A DNA stretch of 64,000 nucleotides from Desulfobulbus propionicus (GCA_002748735.1 PDTC01000017.1:1-64000), one strand, 5' to 3'; shown: positions 45,828 to 55,514, numbered from the stretch's first letter. Numbers and translations are program-made. Notes: a model not told the origin generated them from the letters alone.

Positions 45828-46122
45828 CAGCGAGTTGTGTTCTGTATTCGCTTGATTTGTAGTGGTTCAGACCAGATCAGACAGTTACCGATTTTTTAGT
45901 TGTGCTTGTCAGATCGAATTTAAGTGAATTAGTTACGATTTGATCTGACACCTCAGTTGCAAAAATGAGGGTTACCAGTTTTGATGTAGGCGTGAACCAA
46001 CTAATCAAAACTATGGAAGATGGAAAGACTGTGTGGAAGGAAAAATATCTGAACTGAATTTGATCTGACAAACGCCTCGTCAAAATTGGTTATTTGTCAG
46101 ATCAAGTCTTGACTAATACACC
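45828..46122. repeat. Cluster of inverted copies of TTGATCTGACA
   Basis: Four copies of an 11-13-bp motif in alternating orientation: TGTCAGATC at 45907-45915 facing GATCTGACA at 45942-45950, and ttgatctgacaaa at 46060-46072 facing tttgtcagatcaa at 46093-46105 (perfect 13-bp inverted repeat). The outer ends 45906-46072 also look like imperfect terminal inverted repeats of an element of about 165 bp. A 30-codon ORF with KTMEDGKTVWKEKYLN (45967-46059) lies inside. It is either a MITE-like relic or a set of operator sites upstream of the GH114 gene. Confidence 0.5.
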
Positions 46123-46902
46123 ATGTACCTGGCGCCTATTCTTCTTACATTACTGACCACGACACCTCTCTCCTGGTACTCTCCTCGACTCTCAGACACA
46201 TGGCAATGGCAATTAAGCGGTACCGTCAACACCTCGTATCATGTGGATATATACGATATTGACCTCTTTGATACTTCCGAGAAGCTGATTCATGAGTTAC
46301 ACGAAAAGGATAAAAAAGTTATCTGTTATTTTTCAGCAGGAAGTTATGAACGCTGGCGCCCTGACAGCCATCTCTTTCAAGAAAGAGAGCTAGGCAAGAC
46401 GCTTGACGGATGGGAGGATGAGAAATGGGTGGATATTCGCTCGAAAAATATTGAGTATATTATACAGCAGCGCCTAGATCTCGCCCAAAAAAAAGGGTGT
46501 GACGGAGTTGAGCCTGATAATATTGATGCATATACAAACGATTCAGGTTTTCCCTTAACAGAAGAAGATCAATTACATTTTAATAAATTTATTGCTTCTG
46601 AAGCCCACAAAAGAAATTTAGCTGTTGGCCTGAAAAATGATTTAGACCAAGTCGATGACCTTGTCTATTTTTTTGATTTTTCCGTAAATGAACAATGTTT
46701 TGAGTACAATGAATGCGGAAAATTGCAGCCTTTTATACGTCAAAGTAAACCAGTTTTCAATGTTGAATATAACAAAAAATATGTCAACGATGAAAAATCA
46801 CGAAATGAACTCTGTAAAAAATCACGAAAACGTCAATTTACCACATTAATACTCCCAGTTAACCTTGATGACAGCTATAGATTTTCCTGTGTTAGCCAAT
46901 GA
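46123..46902 (+). CDS. GH114-type endo-alpha-1,4-polygalactosaminidase-like protein
   Basis: 259 residues, TIM-barrel fold. Short hydrophobic N-terminus (YLAPILLTLLTTTP) as signal peptide. Family blocks: WQWQLSGTVNTSYHVDIYDID, VICYFSAGSYERWRPDS, GCDGVEPDNIDAY (catalytic acidic residues), LAVGLKNDLDQ, FDFSVNEQCFEYNECGKLQP. The family cleaves or binds galactosamine polymers and is related to the N-terminal domain of PelA in Pel exopolysaccharide systems. Here it stands alone next to accessory DNA. It may trim the cell's own surface polymer, perhaps one made by the glycosyltransferase 3 kb away, but that is inference. Confidence 0.83.
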   Translation: MYLAPILLTLLTTTPLSWYSPRLSDTWQWQLSGTVNTSYHVDIYDIDLFDTSEKLIHELHEKDKKVICYFSAGSYERWRPDSHLFQERELGKTLDGWEDEKWVDIRSKNIEYIIQQRLDLAQKKGCDGVEPDNIDAYTNDSGFPLTEEDQLHFNKFIASEAHKRNLAVGLKNDLDQVDDLVYFFDFSVNEQCFEYNECGKLQPFIRQSKPVFNVEYNKKYVNDEKSRNELCKKSRKRQFTTLILPVNLDDSYRFSCVSQ

Positions 46903-47026
46903 TTACCGATTAAAAACTCACGTCCATTAATTTTTACGATTAGTTGTTCTCTGGCAACTCTTCCTTGCCATTTAGAGAAACTGATAAAAAAAGACCTGCA
47001 TCCAAAGATATTCCTGTTTCCAAACG

Positions 47027-47416
47027 TTAGCTCCACAGTGTCGCCAAAAAACGGCCCAACCAAACCAGCAGCACGCCCAACACCAGCTGGACTCCTCCGT
47101 TGAACGCGGCCAGATCGACACGATTACTCTCAATCAGGGCCAGATTTTCATACCCAAAGGTGGAAAAGGTGGTGAAGGCCCCCAGGAGGCCGATAAGAAA
47201 AAAACTCCTGACCTCATGTGAGAACAGCTGACGACTATCGAGCAAGACACTCAGAAAACCAATTAACAAACAGCCTATCATGTTGACAGTCATGGTTCCC
47301 CAGGGGAAAAATACCGAGCCGGAACGCGCCTGCACTAACCCGCTGACGAGAAAACGCAAGATCGCCCCGACAAAACCGCCAGCACCTATACTTCCGAGTT
47401 TCAGGAGAGTTTCCAT
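47027..47416 (-). CDS. crcB: Fluoride ion channel CrcB/FluC
   Basis: 129 residues with four membrane helices. Conserved features: GAGGFVGAILRFLVSG at the N-terminus, the pore Asn in TVNMIGCLLIGF, and the GAFTTFSTFGYE motif. It exports fluoride as a dual-topology dimer in the inner membrane. It follows the AsmA-like gene by 3 bp on the same strand, so the two are co-transcribed. No fluoride riboswitch was seen in front of it; with so little room any control must sit upstream of the AsmA-like gene. Confidence 0.94.
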   Translation of the reverse strand: METLLKLGSIGAGGFVGAILRFLVSGLVQARSGSVFFPWGTMTVNMIGCLLIGFLSVLLDSRQLFSHEVRSFFLIGLLGAFTTFSTFGYENLALIESNRVDLAAFNGGVQLVLGVLLVWLGRFLATLWS

Positions 47417-47419
47417 ACA

Positions 47420-50400
47420 CTACCGATTGATGAACTTGTCGAAAATTCCAGGCAAAGCCTTGTTCACCTGCTGTTTCAAGGTACGGCCAGCAGCCTGTTT
47501 CAGTACATCAGCAACGGCCGCCTGCACCACCTTCTTCTTGACGAGGGAGGCGCCGATTGTTCCCTGTATCGGAACCTTGATGGTGGTTCCTTCGAGGACC
47601 CGGTACCCCTCTGTACCCACCAGTGCCTTTGTCACCGGCACTTCCAGAAGATAGTCCATACTCTTGTCCAGTCCCATCGAACCAGAAATCGTCATCTCCG
47701 ACCCTGCCACGTGCACATGTATCGGTGAGCAGGTTATACGACCATTGGCACCTTCACAACTGAACTGGGTCTCACGAAATTCCAGCTGCTCACTATCCAG
47801 CTTCATCAGCCTGAGGACCTCGCGCAGGGGGCCGCTGCTGTCAAGTTTCACCTGGCTGACATCAAAGGTGCAGGCAAAGACACCGCTGTCGGCATTTTTC
47901 GCTCCCAGTGGCCAGTCGAGCCTGTTCAACCGCAGCGAAACCTTCCCATGGGGCTCGGCCAGCACACCGAACAGGGGGTGAATCTTTGCCAACAGTCCGT
48001 CCACCAGAGGCTCGGTGAGTTCCACCTCTCTAAGCACCTGGTGCTGTTCCGGATGCAGAAGTACCTTCGGTTCACTGGCGATATAGAGCTGTGGTATGAA
48101 CGACAGGTCACCCTGGTTGACCACACCTGTAGCGGCCAGCTTCATTACACCTTTTTCCAGCTCCACGGGCAGGTGCAGGTCCTGGACTGCTATCCCTTGA
48201 AAGGCGAGAAGCTCGGCAGTTATTGCACCGCGGCCCCGCATCTCGCCACCATCCAGGGGCAGGAGCAGACTGAAAGGCTCTTCTTTGCGTCCCTTAAGGT
48301 TGAGGTCAAGGCCGGTCACCGCAGTAATCATCGGCGCAAGTTCAGCAAAATCTGGGGTCAAAGCGCCCTCAAGGGTCAAGGCCTGCTCCCGGGCCAGCAC
48401 CCCGGTAGCCGATCCCGTCAACGGAGCGCTGTCGATTCCCAATGCCAGGGTGACATCACCATCGGCCAGGCCACCTTCGGCGCTCATCACCATCTCTGCG
48501 CCCTGTTTCTCGATGACAACCTTGTCATCACGCTGCAGTGTCAGCTGGTCAAGGAGCAGGGTTGTTTCCAGCCGTTGTCCCTTCTTCACCTGACGCAGAT
48601 GCGTGTCTGCCCGAGCCTGCCCGGCCAGAAAAACATTGACAGGTAGCTGGCCGGTCTGCTGCAGGATTCCGGCTATCGAGGCAAGATTGGCATTGACACT
48701 GCTTTCCAGTTCAAGGGTGCTCAAGGGGGCACTCCAGTCACCGACACGCAATGAACAGGAGGTGATCTGCGCAAGTGCCGAGCGCAGCAACAGGTGATGC
48801 ACATCGAGTGATCGTGTTTCCAGATTGACTCCGGGGAGCCCGATACCTTTTCCCTGCAGATCGGCCAGTCGATCAGCGATCACCAGGCTGTGCACCTGAA
48901 CCGGACTGGTGGGCTGATCAGGTGGTCGATTGAGGGCAAAACGTATAGCTGGATCCCTGTACTTTATTCCATGGGTTTGAATATGGAACCCTTCCAGGGC
49001 ACCATCAAGGCGATACAGCGAAAGCGTCGGCCCGGTAAGACTGCCCCCCGCATCTAACCGGAGTTTACCTGAAAGGACGGTGTCATCGGGCAGGGTCCCC
49101 TGAGCCTGGAGCAGGGGAAGAACACGTTCTAGATCCACTGCGGCGCCAAGCTTGAATCCCCCGCTCAGCCCGTTATTCTGCCGCTGCAATCGTCGGCCGT
49201 CCAGCGCAACAGTACCGGCATATGTCTGGACTTGGCTGGCAAAATCAAGAGGACTGTCGCCGCTGAGCTCGGGCAGCTCAGCCTGAACATGAAGAGAAAA
49301 AGGATGGGCAGGGACCAGCTGGACATCCTTATGCAGGACAATGCAGTCGGCGATATCGAGCTGCGTCTGGAAGCTGACCCCACCCTCAGGTTTCCGCCCA
49401 CCTGTGGCGGTCAGGTTCAGTGTACCACCGGAGCGCCATTCAATGGTGAAAAGCCTGCTCAATTCGGTGAACAGGCGATCGAGATCAGCACTGCCCTTAA
49501 GGGAAAAAGCGGCTGGTGATCCCTTAGCAACGATGTCCATGAACCCACTGGATAGGGCCAACCGCTGGATATCGATATCACGGCCATTTTTTTGTCCCTG
49601 AAGTTGCAGCCGTATCGGATCGTTCCACCCAAACGTTTCACCCTGGTAACTACCGGCAAGCCCATGGAGGACCGTGTCAGCCTCTACCTCGACATTGCCC
49701 GCGTCGGCCTGTACCTCCCCTGAAAAATTGATGAGCCCCTCCGTGACCCGGGTATCCGCACGCAGTCGCAGGGTGGAAGGCAGCAAAGCAAACAGGCTGA
49801 CCATATCCACCTGCCCCTCGGTCTCCAGGACAGTAGCCTGTTGTCCATAGTTCCCGTGTGCATTGAGCGTCACCGGCACACTCATGAGTTCAAGAGCGTT
49901 CAGGATCCACCCTTTACCACTGCTACGCCGAGCATTCAGGGTCAGCTCGATCTTGTCGAGGCGGGGAGTGTCATCACCAAGAAAACCACCGGTTAAGGCA
50001 ATGTCTGCCGCTGAAAGATTTCCCTCAAGCCCAAGTTCGCTAAACCCGGCAATCCTGTAAGTGAAGCCGCCGTCAAGCCGGAAATCACCTGTGAGGTCAG
50101 TGTCATCACGGGCTAGCACCTCCAGAAAGGGGTGTCCCTGGAGCTGGGCAAAAACCAGCTTTCCATCACCAACCAGGGTATCTGCAAAGGCGTCCTGATG
50201 CGCCGGCAGGCTGAACTTTCCCTGCAGGGTGCATTTTCCTGCGGCACCGGAAAGGAGCTGGAGGTCATACCGGAGGACACCGCCGCGCAGATCAACGGTC
50301 ATGCCCATGGCCCCTGCCAGCTCGACGAGCTCATTGGCAAGGTTTTTCGCGCGGAGACGGCCGTCCTTGACCTCTATCTCCAGGGCAAGATTTTCCCAGA

Positions 50401-50845
50401 ATGGCTCCTTTTTTGCAGATATATCAGGGAGATCGGCAACACTGCCGATGTTATCTGTGTCGGCTCGAGCAGGAGCGTCTTTTGCACGTACCTCCTGGTC
50501 AGCACTCCTTTTCGTCAGGGTCACCTCTGGAGTATCAAGCACCAGGGTACCAAGCGTTTTTGGGGCAGCAAGTAGCTTCAACAACCCCTGGGTGTTGGTC
50601 ACTCGCCTGGCGGAAAAGTCGACCCCCTGTGACAGATCAGTATAGCGAAGGTCCTGACAGTCGAGACCGGCAAGCCAACCTACCCTGCAGCGTCTGATCT
50701 GTAAAGATCCCGGGATCGACGCGTTGACCCGTTCCAGCACTTTCTCCTGGAAGAGCTGCGAGGAGAGCAGTAACGGCAACATACCTGTCATCACGATAAC
50801 GGCCAGTACAAGCACGGTGATGGCGGTAAGGACTTTTCGTTTCAC
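47420..50845 (-). CDS. AsmA-like inner-membrane-anchored protein
   Basis: 1,141 residues. One N-terminal membrane helix (VLTAITVLVLAVIVMTGMLPLLL), then a very long beta-rich periplasmic body with DUF748/AsmA-type repeats, and a C-terminal segment (GYRVLEGTTIKVPIQGTI, ASLVKKKVVQAAVADVL) typical of AsmA-like proteins. AsmA/TamB/YhdP relatives form grooves that carry phospholipids to the outer membrane. The N-terminal QIRRCRVGWLAGLDCQDLRY is characteristic of the same family. Starts at GTG 50845. In operon with crcB downstream. Which AsmA subfamily is not clear. The upstream 280 bp (50846-51127) hold nothing recognisable. Confidence 0.8.
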   Translation of the reverse strand: MKRKVLTAITVLVLAVIVMTGMLPLLLSSQLFQEKVLERVNASIPGSLQIRRCRVGWLAGLDCQDLRYTDLSQGVDFSARRVTNTQGLLKLLAAPKTLGTLVLDTPEVTLTKRSADQEVRAKDAPARADTDNIGSVADLPDISAKKEPFWENLALEIEVKDGRLRAKNLANELVELAGAMGMTVDLRGGVLRYDLQLLSGAAGKCTLQGKFSLPAHQDAFADTLVGDGKLVFAQLQGHPFLEVLARDDTDLTGDFRLDGGFTYRIAGFSELGLEGNLSAADIALTGGFLGDDTPRLDKIELTLNARRSSGKGWILNALELMSVPVTLNAHGNYGQQATVLETEGQVDMVSLFALLPSTLRLRADTRVTEGLINFSGEVQADAGNVEVEADTVLHGLAGSYQGETFGWNDPIRLQLQGQKNGRDIDIQRLALSSGFMDIVAKGSPAAFSLKGSADLDRLFTELSRLFTIEWRSGGTLNLTATGGRKPEGGVSFQTQLDIADCIVLHKDVQLVPAHPFSLHVQAELPELSGDSPLDFASQVQTYAGTVALDGRRLQRQNNGLSGGFKLGAAVDLERVLPLLQAQGTLPDDTVLSGKLRLDAGGSLTGPTLSLYRLDGALEGFHIQTHGIKYRDPAIRFALNRPPDQPTSPVQVHSLVIADRLADLQGKGIGLPGVNLETRSLDVHHLLLRSALAQITSCSLRVGDWSAPLSTLELESSVNANLASIAGILQQTGQLPVNVFLAGQARADTHLRQVKKGQRLETTLLLDQLTLQRDDKVVIEKQGAEMVMSAEGGLADGDVTLALGIDSAPLTGSATGVLAREQALTLEGALTPDFAELAPMITAVTGLDLNLKGRKEEPFSLLLPLDGGEMRGRGAITAELLAFQGIAVQDLHLPVELEKGVMKLAATGVVNQGDLSFIPQLYIASEPKVLLHPEQHQVLREVELTEPLVDGLLAKIHPLFGVLAEPHGKVSLRLNRLDWPLGAKNADSGVFACTFDVSQVKLDSSGPLREVLRLMKLDSEQLEFRETQFSCEGANGRITCSPIHVHVAGSEMTISGSMGLDKSMDYLLEVPVTKALVGTEGYRVLEGTTIKVPIQGTIGASLVKKKVVQAAVADVLKQAAGRTLKQQVNKALPGIFDKFINR

Positions 50846-51127
50846 GACGGATCCTTTTGTTTTCTCCTTGAGAAATCAGGAGGTTTTGGAAAACTGCACC
50901 ATGCCCCGAAACATTCGCCTTGTCAACAGGGTTTCCAGGTGGCCCCTGTTTTGCAGCCGCAGGCAGACTCACTGAAACAGGAGGCCGCTAGCCCCCGGTT
51001 TTACGAGATTCTCTCTGGGCAAAGAAGAGAACCACTCCTGGCTATTGCATCTCAAGCAGGGCCGTCCGAATTGCCGGGGACTGCCCTGCCCTTTCCTGGC
51101 TGTGATCTGGACGCGGGCACAGCCCGC

Positions 51128-52201
51128 TCATCCCTGGAGGAGATCGGCAAGGAAACGACCTGTTGCCTGATTGCCGGTCTTCCCGGGACGACGAGGTCCG
51201 GCATGTTCCAGTAATCTATCGACAGACTCCAGCCAGGTGCCGTCTTGCATGGCCTGACAGGTGATGGCCCGGCCCTGCATATGCTCTTCGACAAAACGCG
51301 CCAACGGCACGGATTCAGCAAAATGCTTCCTGCTAACATAGCCCCAGGGCGTACCTGCCTGGTACACTTCAGCCAGGGTAGAAGAGCCCAGTTTGCCGAC
51401 AACCACATCCACCGCGTCTACCAGGTCGGGATGGTAAAAACTGGCTGAACGGGACAACACCCGGACATTCTCCGGAACGGCCTCCTGCCGCCCGGCAGAG
51501 CGAAGGAAAAAGATTGTCGCGCCCTGTTCGGCCATATGCTCGAGAGGGAGCGGATCGTCAGCAATTCCACCCATGGTCAGAAGCACAGCTCGTTGTCCGG
51601 TTGTCAGGCCAAGGCGCGTTCGTAACTGTTCCCGGCCCTCACGCCGAGGCCTGGCCAGGGGTTCTGCCTGAAAGGCTCCTGCGACTTTCCGGCATACCGG
51701 TGCGGCCTGGACATGATAGGTGGCCTGGGCATACACCGCTTCCATCCAGTCGATGTACGGGGAAAAGCCAGGAAAACGACGCTGATAGCCACTATAGATC
51801 CAGTCCCAGGTAAAATTCTCCACCAGCACCGAGGGCACTCCGAGTTTACCAGCGGCAACGATTCCCAACGGGGCAATATCGGCAATGATCAGCCGGCATC
51901 CGGCAAAACATCGAACGGCCGCCGTCACCTGCGCATCCTCAAGGGGATACATGGCTGCCAGCGCCTTCAGCGTTGCCGGAAGGTCTTCGGCAAATGCTGT
52001 TGTCTGGATAAGCCCCACATCTGTAGCCATGCGGCAATAGGTATAACCGCTCCCCAGAGATTCCTCAAAAAACCAGGACGGCAGGTCACTAAGGACGATA
52101 AAATGCACATCCACGACCTGCCGCAATGCCAACATCACGGCACAGGCCCGTGCCCCATGGCCAAAACCGTGCGGAGTAACACAGACGCCCACACGAATCA
52201 T
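51128..52201 (-). CDS. MurG/UGT-like glycosyltransferase (GT-B fold)
   Basis: About 357 residues. Opens with VGVCVTPHGFGHGARACAV (glycosyltransferase GT-B N-terminus, GHGAR). The C-terminal half has VLLTMGGIADDP, FLRSAGRQEAVPENV and the acceptor/sugar-binding VVGKLGSSTLAEVYQAGTPW, all typical of the MurG/UDP-sugar family. The sugar and acceptor are unknown. The ATG at 52201 overlaps the stop of the sensor kinase (ATGA). It is last in the long leftward run that begins in the dcw cluster. Confidence 0.75.
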   Translation of the reverse strand: MIRVGVCVTPHGFGHGARACAVMLALRQVVDVHFIVLSDLPSWFFEESLGSGYTYCRMATDVGLIQTTAFAEDLPATLKALAAMYPLEDAQVTAAVRCFAGCRLIIADIAPLGIVAAGKLGVPSVLVENFTWDWIYSGYQRRFPGFSPYIDWMEAVYAQATYHVQAAPVCRKVAGAFQAEPLARPRREGREQLRTRLGLTTGQRAVLLTMGGIADDPLPLEHMAEQGATIFFLRSAGRQEAVPENVRVLSRSASFYHPDLVDAVDVVVGKLGSSTLAEVYQAGTPWGYVSRKHFAESVPLARFVEEHMQGRAITCQAMQDGTWLESVDRLLEHAGPRRPGKTGNQATGRFLADLLQG

Positions 52202-53778
52202 GACTGCACCGGCAGGCAAACCGTAAAACTGCTGCCCTCACCAATACGGCTTTTCACCTCAATGCGCCCGCCATGCTTATCGATGATGTTTTTGGCAATG
52301 GCGAGACCTAGGCCAGTTCCACGACTCTTGTCGGTATAAAACGGCGTAAAGATATGCTCGAGGGTGTCTTCATCAATCCCCTTCCCTGTATCTTCAATGC
52401 GAACCCATACCCAGCCCTGCTCTTCACCGGTAGCAAACGTCAGTTGTCCACCGTCAGCCATGGCCTGGAGGCCGTTAAAGGCGATATTGAAGATCACCTG
52501 ATAGATCTGTTCTGCATCCATGTGCACGGTCGGCAGATCCGGGGCCAGCATCACGACCGGTTTGACATCCTTCTCATTGAATTTAGGTGCCATAAATCGC
52601 AGCAGCCGTTCCACCTGTTCGTTCAACATCGCAGCGGCCAGTTTAAGATCACGAGGTCTGGCAAAATCAAGAAACTCCCGGACAATACTGTCCAACCGCG
52701 TCGTTTCCTCAACGATAATAGAGGCGAGATGTTCATTTCCCGGCGCCACCCGGGAAATACGCTTGCCGAGAACCTCGGCGGTCGATCGTACGATCCCCAG
52801 GGGATTCTTGATTTCATGACTGACAGCGGCGATCATCTTACCGAGGCTTGCCAGCCGCTGTGCTTCGTTGAGTTTCTCTTCGAGGCGAAGCTGCTCAGCG
52901 GCCCGTGCAGCCATCAACCTGTTTGCCTGAATGACCAGTACTGTCAGGCCGGCCAGCAAAAGGACCATAATGAGCAGGGACAGGAGAATGATACGTCCCT
53001 GGAGTTCAATGATGGCTCGCAGATCTCCGGACAGATTCTGCACGACCTCAATCACCCCCATGATATCACCACTCCGTTCGCCGAGCCGGTTTTCCTGACG
53101 AAACGGCACATACGTTTTGAGGGTGCAAAGAACTTCGGATGTTCCCGGCAGCAGGTTAAACAGGGAGCCACTGGTGATCAGATGTGTGGAGGTTTCACCG
53201 GCAAGCGCCTTTTGGTACTCCAGACCACCCATATTCCGTTTCCCCATATTTTCGACTATGGTCGAGTAGGCAATCCGGTTTTCTCTGGAATCGAAGATGG
53301 TAATGGAATCAATATGCATACCGCGAGCAAGACTCTGGACAATGAGATCAAGACGTTCATACTGGCGCTGCTCTGAAAGGGCAATGTGGCCGTAACGCAC
53401 CACGGTCGGCAGCACAAACTGCAGAAAGACCTGGCGATTGAGGTTATCGGCAAATAACCTGGAATATTCTTCACTGCGCTCCAGCAGAACATTTCGGGCG
53501 TTCGTTGAGATAACCCAGGAGAGGGTAAGCGCCGTCACCAGTATCAGGAAGATACTGGTGAAGGCAAAATACTTGACAAGTTCAAAGGGCAAAAAGATGT
53601 CCGCGTCGAGCCGCTCCTTCAGCCGGGAGGGCCAGAAACGCAGACCTGTGCCAATTACCCGCATCTCCGGGAGAAGATCCAGGCGTAACTGTTTTCTGAC
53701 TCGTTCGAGCAGCCGTTGCAGTTTCAGCCGTAACGGCAGCTTATTGGCGATCGCCTTTTTTGCCGGCATCTTTTTCAT
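52198..53778 (-). CDS. Membrane sensor histidine kinase, NtrB/ZraS-like
   Basis: 526 residues. A basic N-terminal tail, a membrane helix near 65-88 (YFAFTSIFLILVTALTL), an extracytoplasmic sensor of about 180 residues (contains ITIFDSRENRIAYST and LKTYVPFRQ), a second helix (IILLSLLIMVLLLAGLTVLVI), then the phospho-acceptor AAVSHEIKNPLGIVRSTAEV and the ATPase lobe (NIAFNGLQAM, DTGKGI, GTGLGLAIAKNIIDKHGG). No receiver domain of its own and none adjacent. The NtrC-type regulator at 30.5 kb is a possible partner, unproven. The start overlaps the radical SAM stop by one base (TAATG). Confidence 0.88.
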   Translation of the reverse strand: MKKMPAKKAIANKLPLRLKLQRLLERVRKQLRLDLLPEMRVIGTGLRFWPSRLKERLDADIFLPFELVKYFAFTSIFLILVTALTLSWVISTNARNVLLERSEEYSRLFADNLNRQVFLQFVLPTVVRYGHIALSEQRQYERLDLIVQSLARGMHIDSITIFDSRENRIAYSTIVENMGKRNMGGLEYQKALAGETSTHLITSGSLFNLLPGTSEVLCTLKTYVPFRQENRLGERSGDIMGVIEVVQNLSGDLRAIIELQGRIILLSLLIMVLLLAGLTVLVIQANRLMAARAAEQLRLEEKLNEAQRLASLGKMIAAVSHEIKNPLGIVRSTAEVLGKRISRVAPGNEHLASIIVEETTRLDSIVREFLDFARPRDLKLAAAMLNEQVERLLRFMAPKFNEKDVKPVVMLAPDLPTVHMDAEQIYQVIFNIAFNGLQAMADGGQLTFATGEEQGWVWVRIEDTGKGIDEDTLEHIFTPFYTDKSRGTGLGLAIAKNIIDKHGGRIEVKSRIGEGSSFTVCLPVQS

Positions 53779-55514
53779 TATTTCCGGTTACATATTCCGC
53801 ATCGCCTGCAGGTTGTCGTATCACACGCCGCGGTCGTTTTTCCCTTCAGCCCCCTTTGATACTCCTCCCAAAGATAACCAGGACGAAGACCATGATCAAC
53901 CCGCTCCCAGCACAATATTTCGTGCTCCTCCCGATGACGGACCGCATACGCAGCACTGCTGAGGCCGTGTCGACGCATGGACTGCTTGAAACTCCGGCGA
54001 CCGGTTCCCATGTCCAGCAGTACCGGGGCCAGCCGACGATCACCCCGGGAAAACACGGCCTGCTGCAGTACCCGTTCCGGATGATCGGTTTTTATACGCA
54101 GATTGGCCGTACCGGCAAACCCCTGACGCAGATGCCGGATACGATCTTTGAGCTGGTGAATGGCGGCTGTCGCCTCAGATGCTGCCAGGGACTCCTCTTC
54201 GCCGAGCCCTCCAAACCCGGCATACTGAAAAGGTGTCCACGGCTTAGGCACAAAACTGTTAACGGATAGGGTAATCTCCGACACCCTGCCCCGCCGCCTG
54301 CCCAGCGGGAGGATCCGCTTCTGCAAGCGGTGAACCATTGCAATCAATTCATCGAGATCAGCGGTTGTCTCGGTGGGCAGCCCAATCATCACATAGAGCT
54401 TAAGATTGACAATACCGCCGCCGACCAGTCGCTCACCTGCGTTCAGCAGGTCCTCTTCGTCAAGGCCTTTGTTGATCACCTGCCTGAGCCGCTGGGAAGC
54501 CCCGTCTGGAGCGATGGCCACGCTTTTCAGTCCCGATGCGGTCAGCAACGACAACACCCGCGCTGAAATCCGGTCGGCCCGCAGGGAAGAAAAGCTCAAA
54601 GAACAGCCATGGTGTTCCAGGTAGGCGGCAATACGATCCAGCGTCGCGGTTTCTGCCATCTCCATCCCCAGAAGTCCGACATGGGACTGTTCCTGGGGAC
54701 GCACATTCAGGGCGTCGAGCACGGCGTCACCGCTCCAGAGCCTGGGCGGGCGATAGATAAAGCCTGCCGCACAAAACCGGCATCCCCTGCTGCAGCCCCG
54801 CCCCAGCTCGGTCATGTACATGTTAAGCTCTGCCTCGGGTGATTGCAGCACCGAATGCCCGCTTATACCCCGATCTCCGGAATGGACCCGCCGAACCCTT
54901 GCCGGTACACCGCCGCGAGCCACCTGGCCGATCAGCCGACCATCGGCGTCGTACTCGTCATCGTACCAGCCAGGAGCATAACAGCTGCCGAGCGTACACG
55001 CCGCTGCAAGGCAGAGCTCGCTTCTGCGGCTCCCCACCGACTCGATCAACAGGTCAAGCAAGGCGGCAAGGACGGGTTCAGCCTCGCCCACCACCATGAG
55101 ATCAGCAAATGGGGCGAGCGGCTCCGGGTTGACCAGCATAGCGGCACCGCCAATCACCACCAGCGGCGCACCGGGTTTCACGATTGGGTCGCGATCACGG
55201 TGAAACGGCTCAACCCCGCCGGCAGCGAGCAGAGCTGCCAGGGCAGGATAATCTGCCTCAAAACTCACAGAGGCGAAAACCAGGGGGAAATCACGCAGGG
55301 GACGACTGGATTCAAGGGAACGAAAGGACCCGCTTTCCGGGTAGACGAACCGTTCACAGACTATCCTGTCGTCACGGTTGATCAAGGCGTAGATCAGCTG
55401 ATAGCCAAGATTGGAAACGGCCACCGAGTAACAGTTGGGGTACAGTAAGGCGATGGGTAGCCGTCCGGTCCAGCGTTTACGGACGCTCCCGGTTTCCCGG
55501 CAACGCTCAAGCAA
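53778..55514 (-). CDS. Radical SAM protein with B12-binding-like N-terminal domain
   Basis: 578 residues. The N-terminal 190 or so residues resemble the cobalamin-binding-like fold of TIGR03960 proteins (ALLYPNCYSVAVSNLGYQLIY, ERFVYPE, LVVIGGAAMLVNPEPLAPFADLMVVGEAE). The radical SAM core has the [4Fe-4S] motif in ELGRGCSRGCRFCAAGF, then SFSSLRADRIS and KLYVMIGLPTET. The C-terminal tail has five Cys including CRRCGIC. TIGR03960-type proteins are poorly understood. No ATG is in range, so the start is probably TTG 55514. It lies just downstream of ftsZ on the same strand. Confidence 0.83.
   Translation of the reverse strand: MLERCRETGSVRKRWTGRLPIALLYPNCYSVAVSNLGYQLIYALINRDDRIVCERFVYPESGSFRSLESSRPLRDFPLVFASVSFEADYPALAALLAAGGVEPFHRDRDPIVKPGAPLVVIGGAAMLVNPEPLAPFADLMVVGEAEPVLAALLDLLIESVGSRRSELCLAAACTLGSCYAPGWYDDEYDADGRLIGQVARGGVPARVRRVHSGDRGISGHSVLQSPEAELNMYMTELGRGCSRGCRFCAAGFIYRPPRLWSGDAVLDALNVRPQEQSHVGLLGMEMAETATLDRIAAYLEHHGCSLSFSSLRADRISARVLSLLTASGLKSVAIAPDGASQRLRQVINKGLDEEDLLNAGERLVGGGIVNLKLYVMIGLPTETTADLDELIAMVHRLQKRILPLGRRRGRVSEITLSVNSFVPKPWTPFQYAGFGGLGEEESLAASEATAAIHQLKDRIRHLRQGFAGTANLRIKTDHPERVLQQAVFSRGDRRLAPVLLDMGTGRRSFKQSMRRHGLSSAAYAVRHREEHEILCWERVDHGLRPGYLWEEYQRGLKGKTTAACDTTTCRRCGICNRK

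Noticed and set aside
46903-47026. Fluoride riboswitch near crcB
   Set aside because: This region lies downstream of crcB, and the upstream gap is only 3 bp; no riboswitch motif seen.
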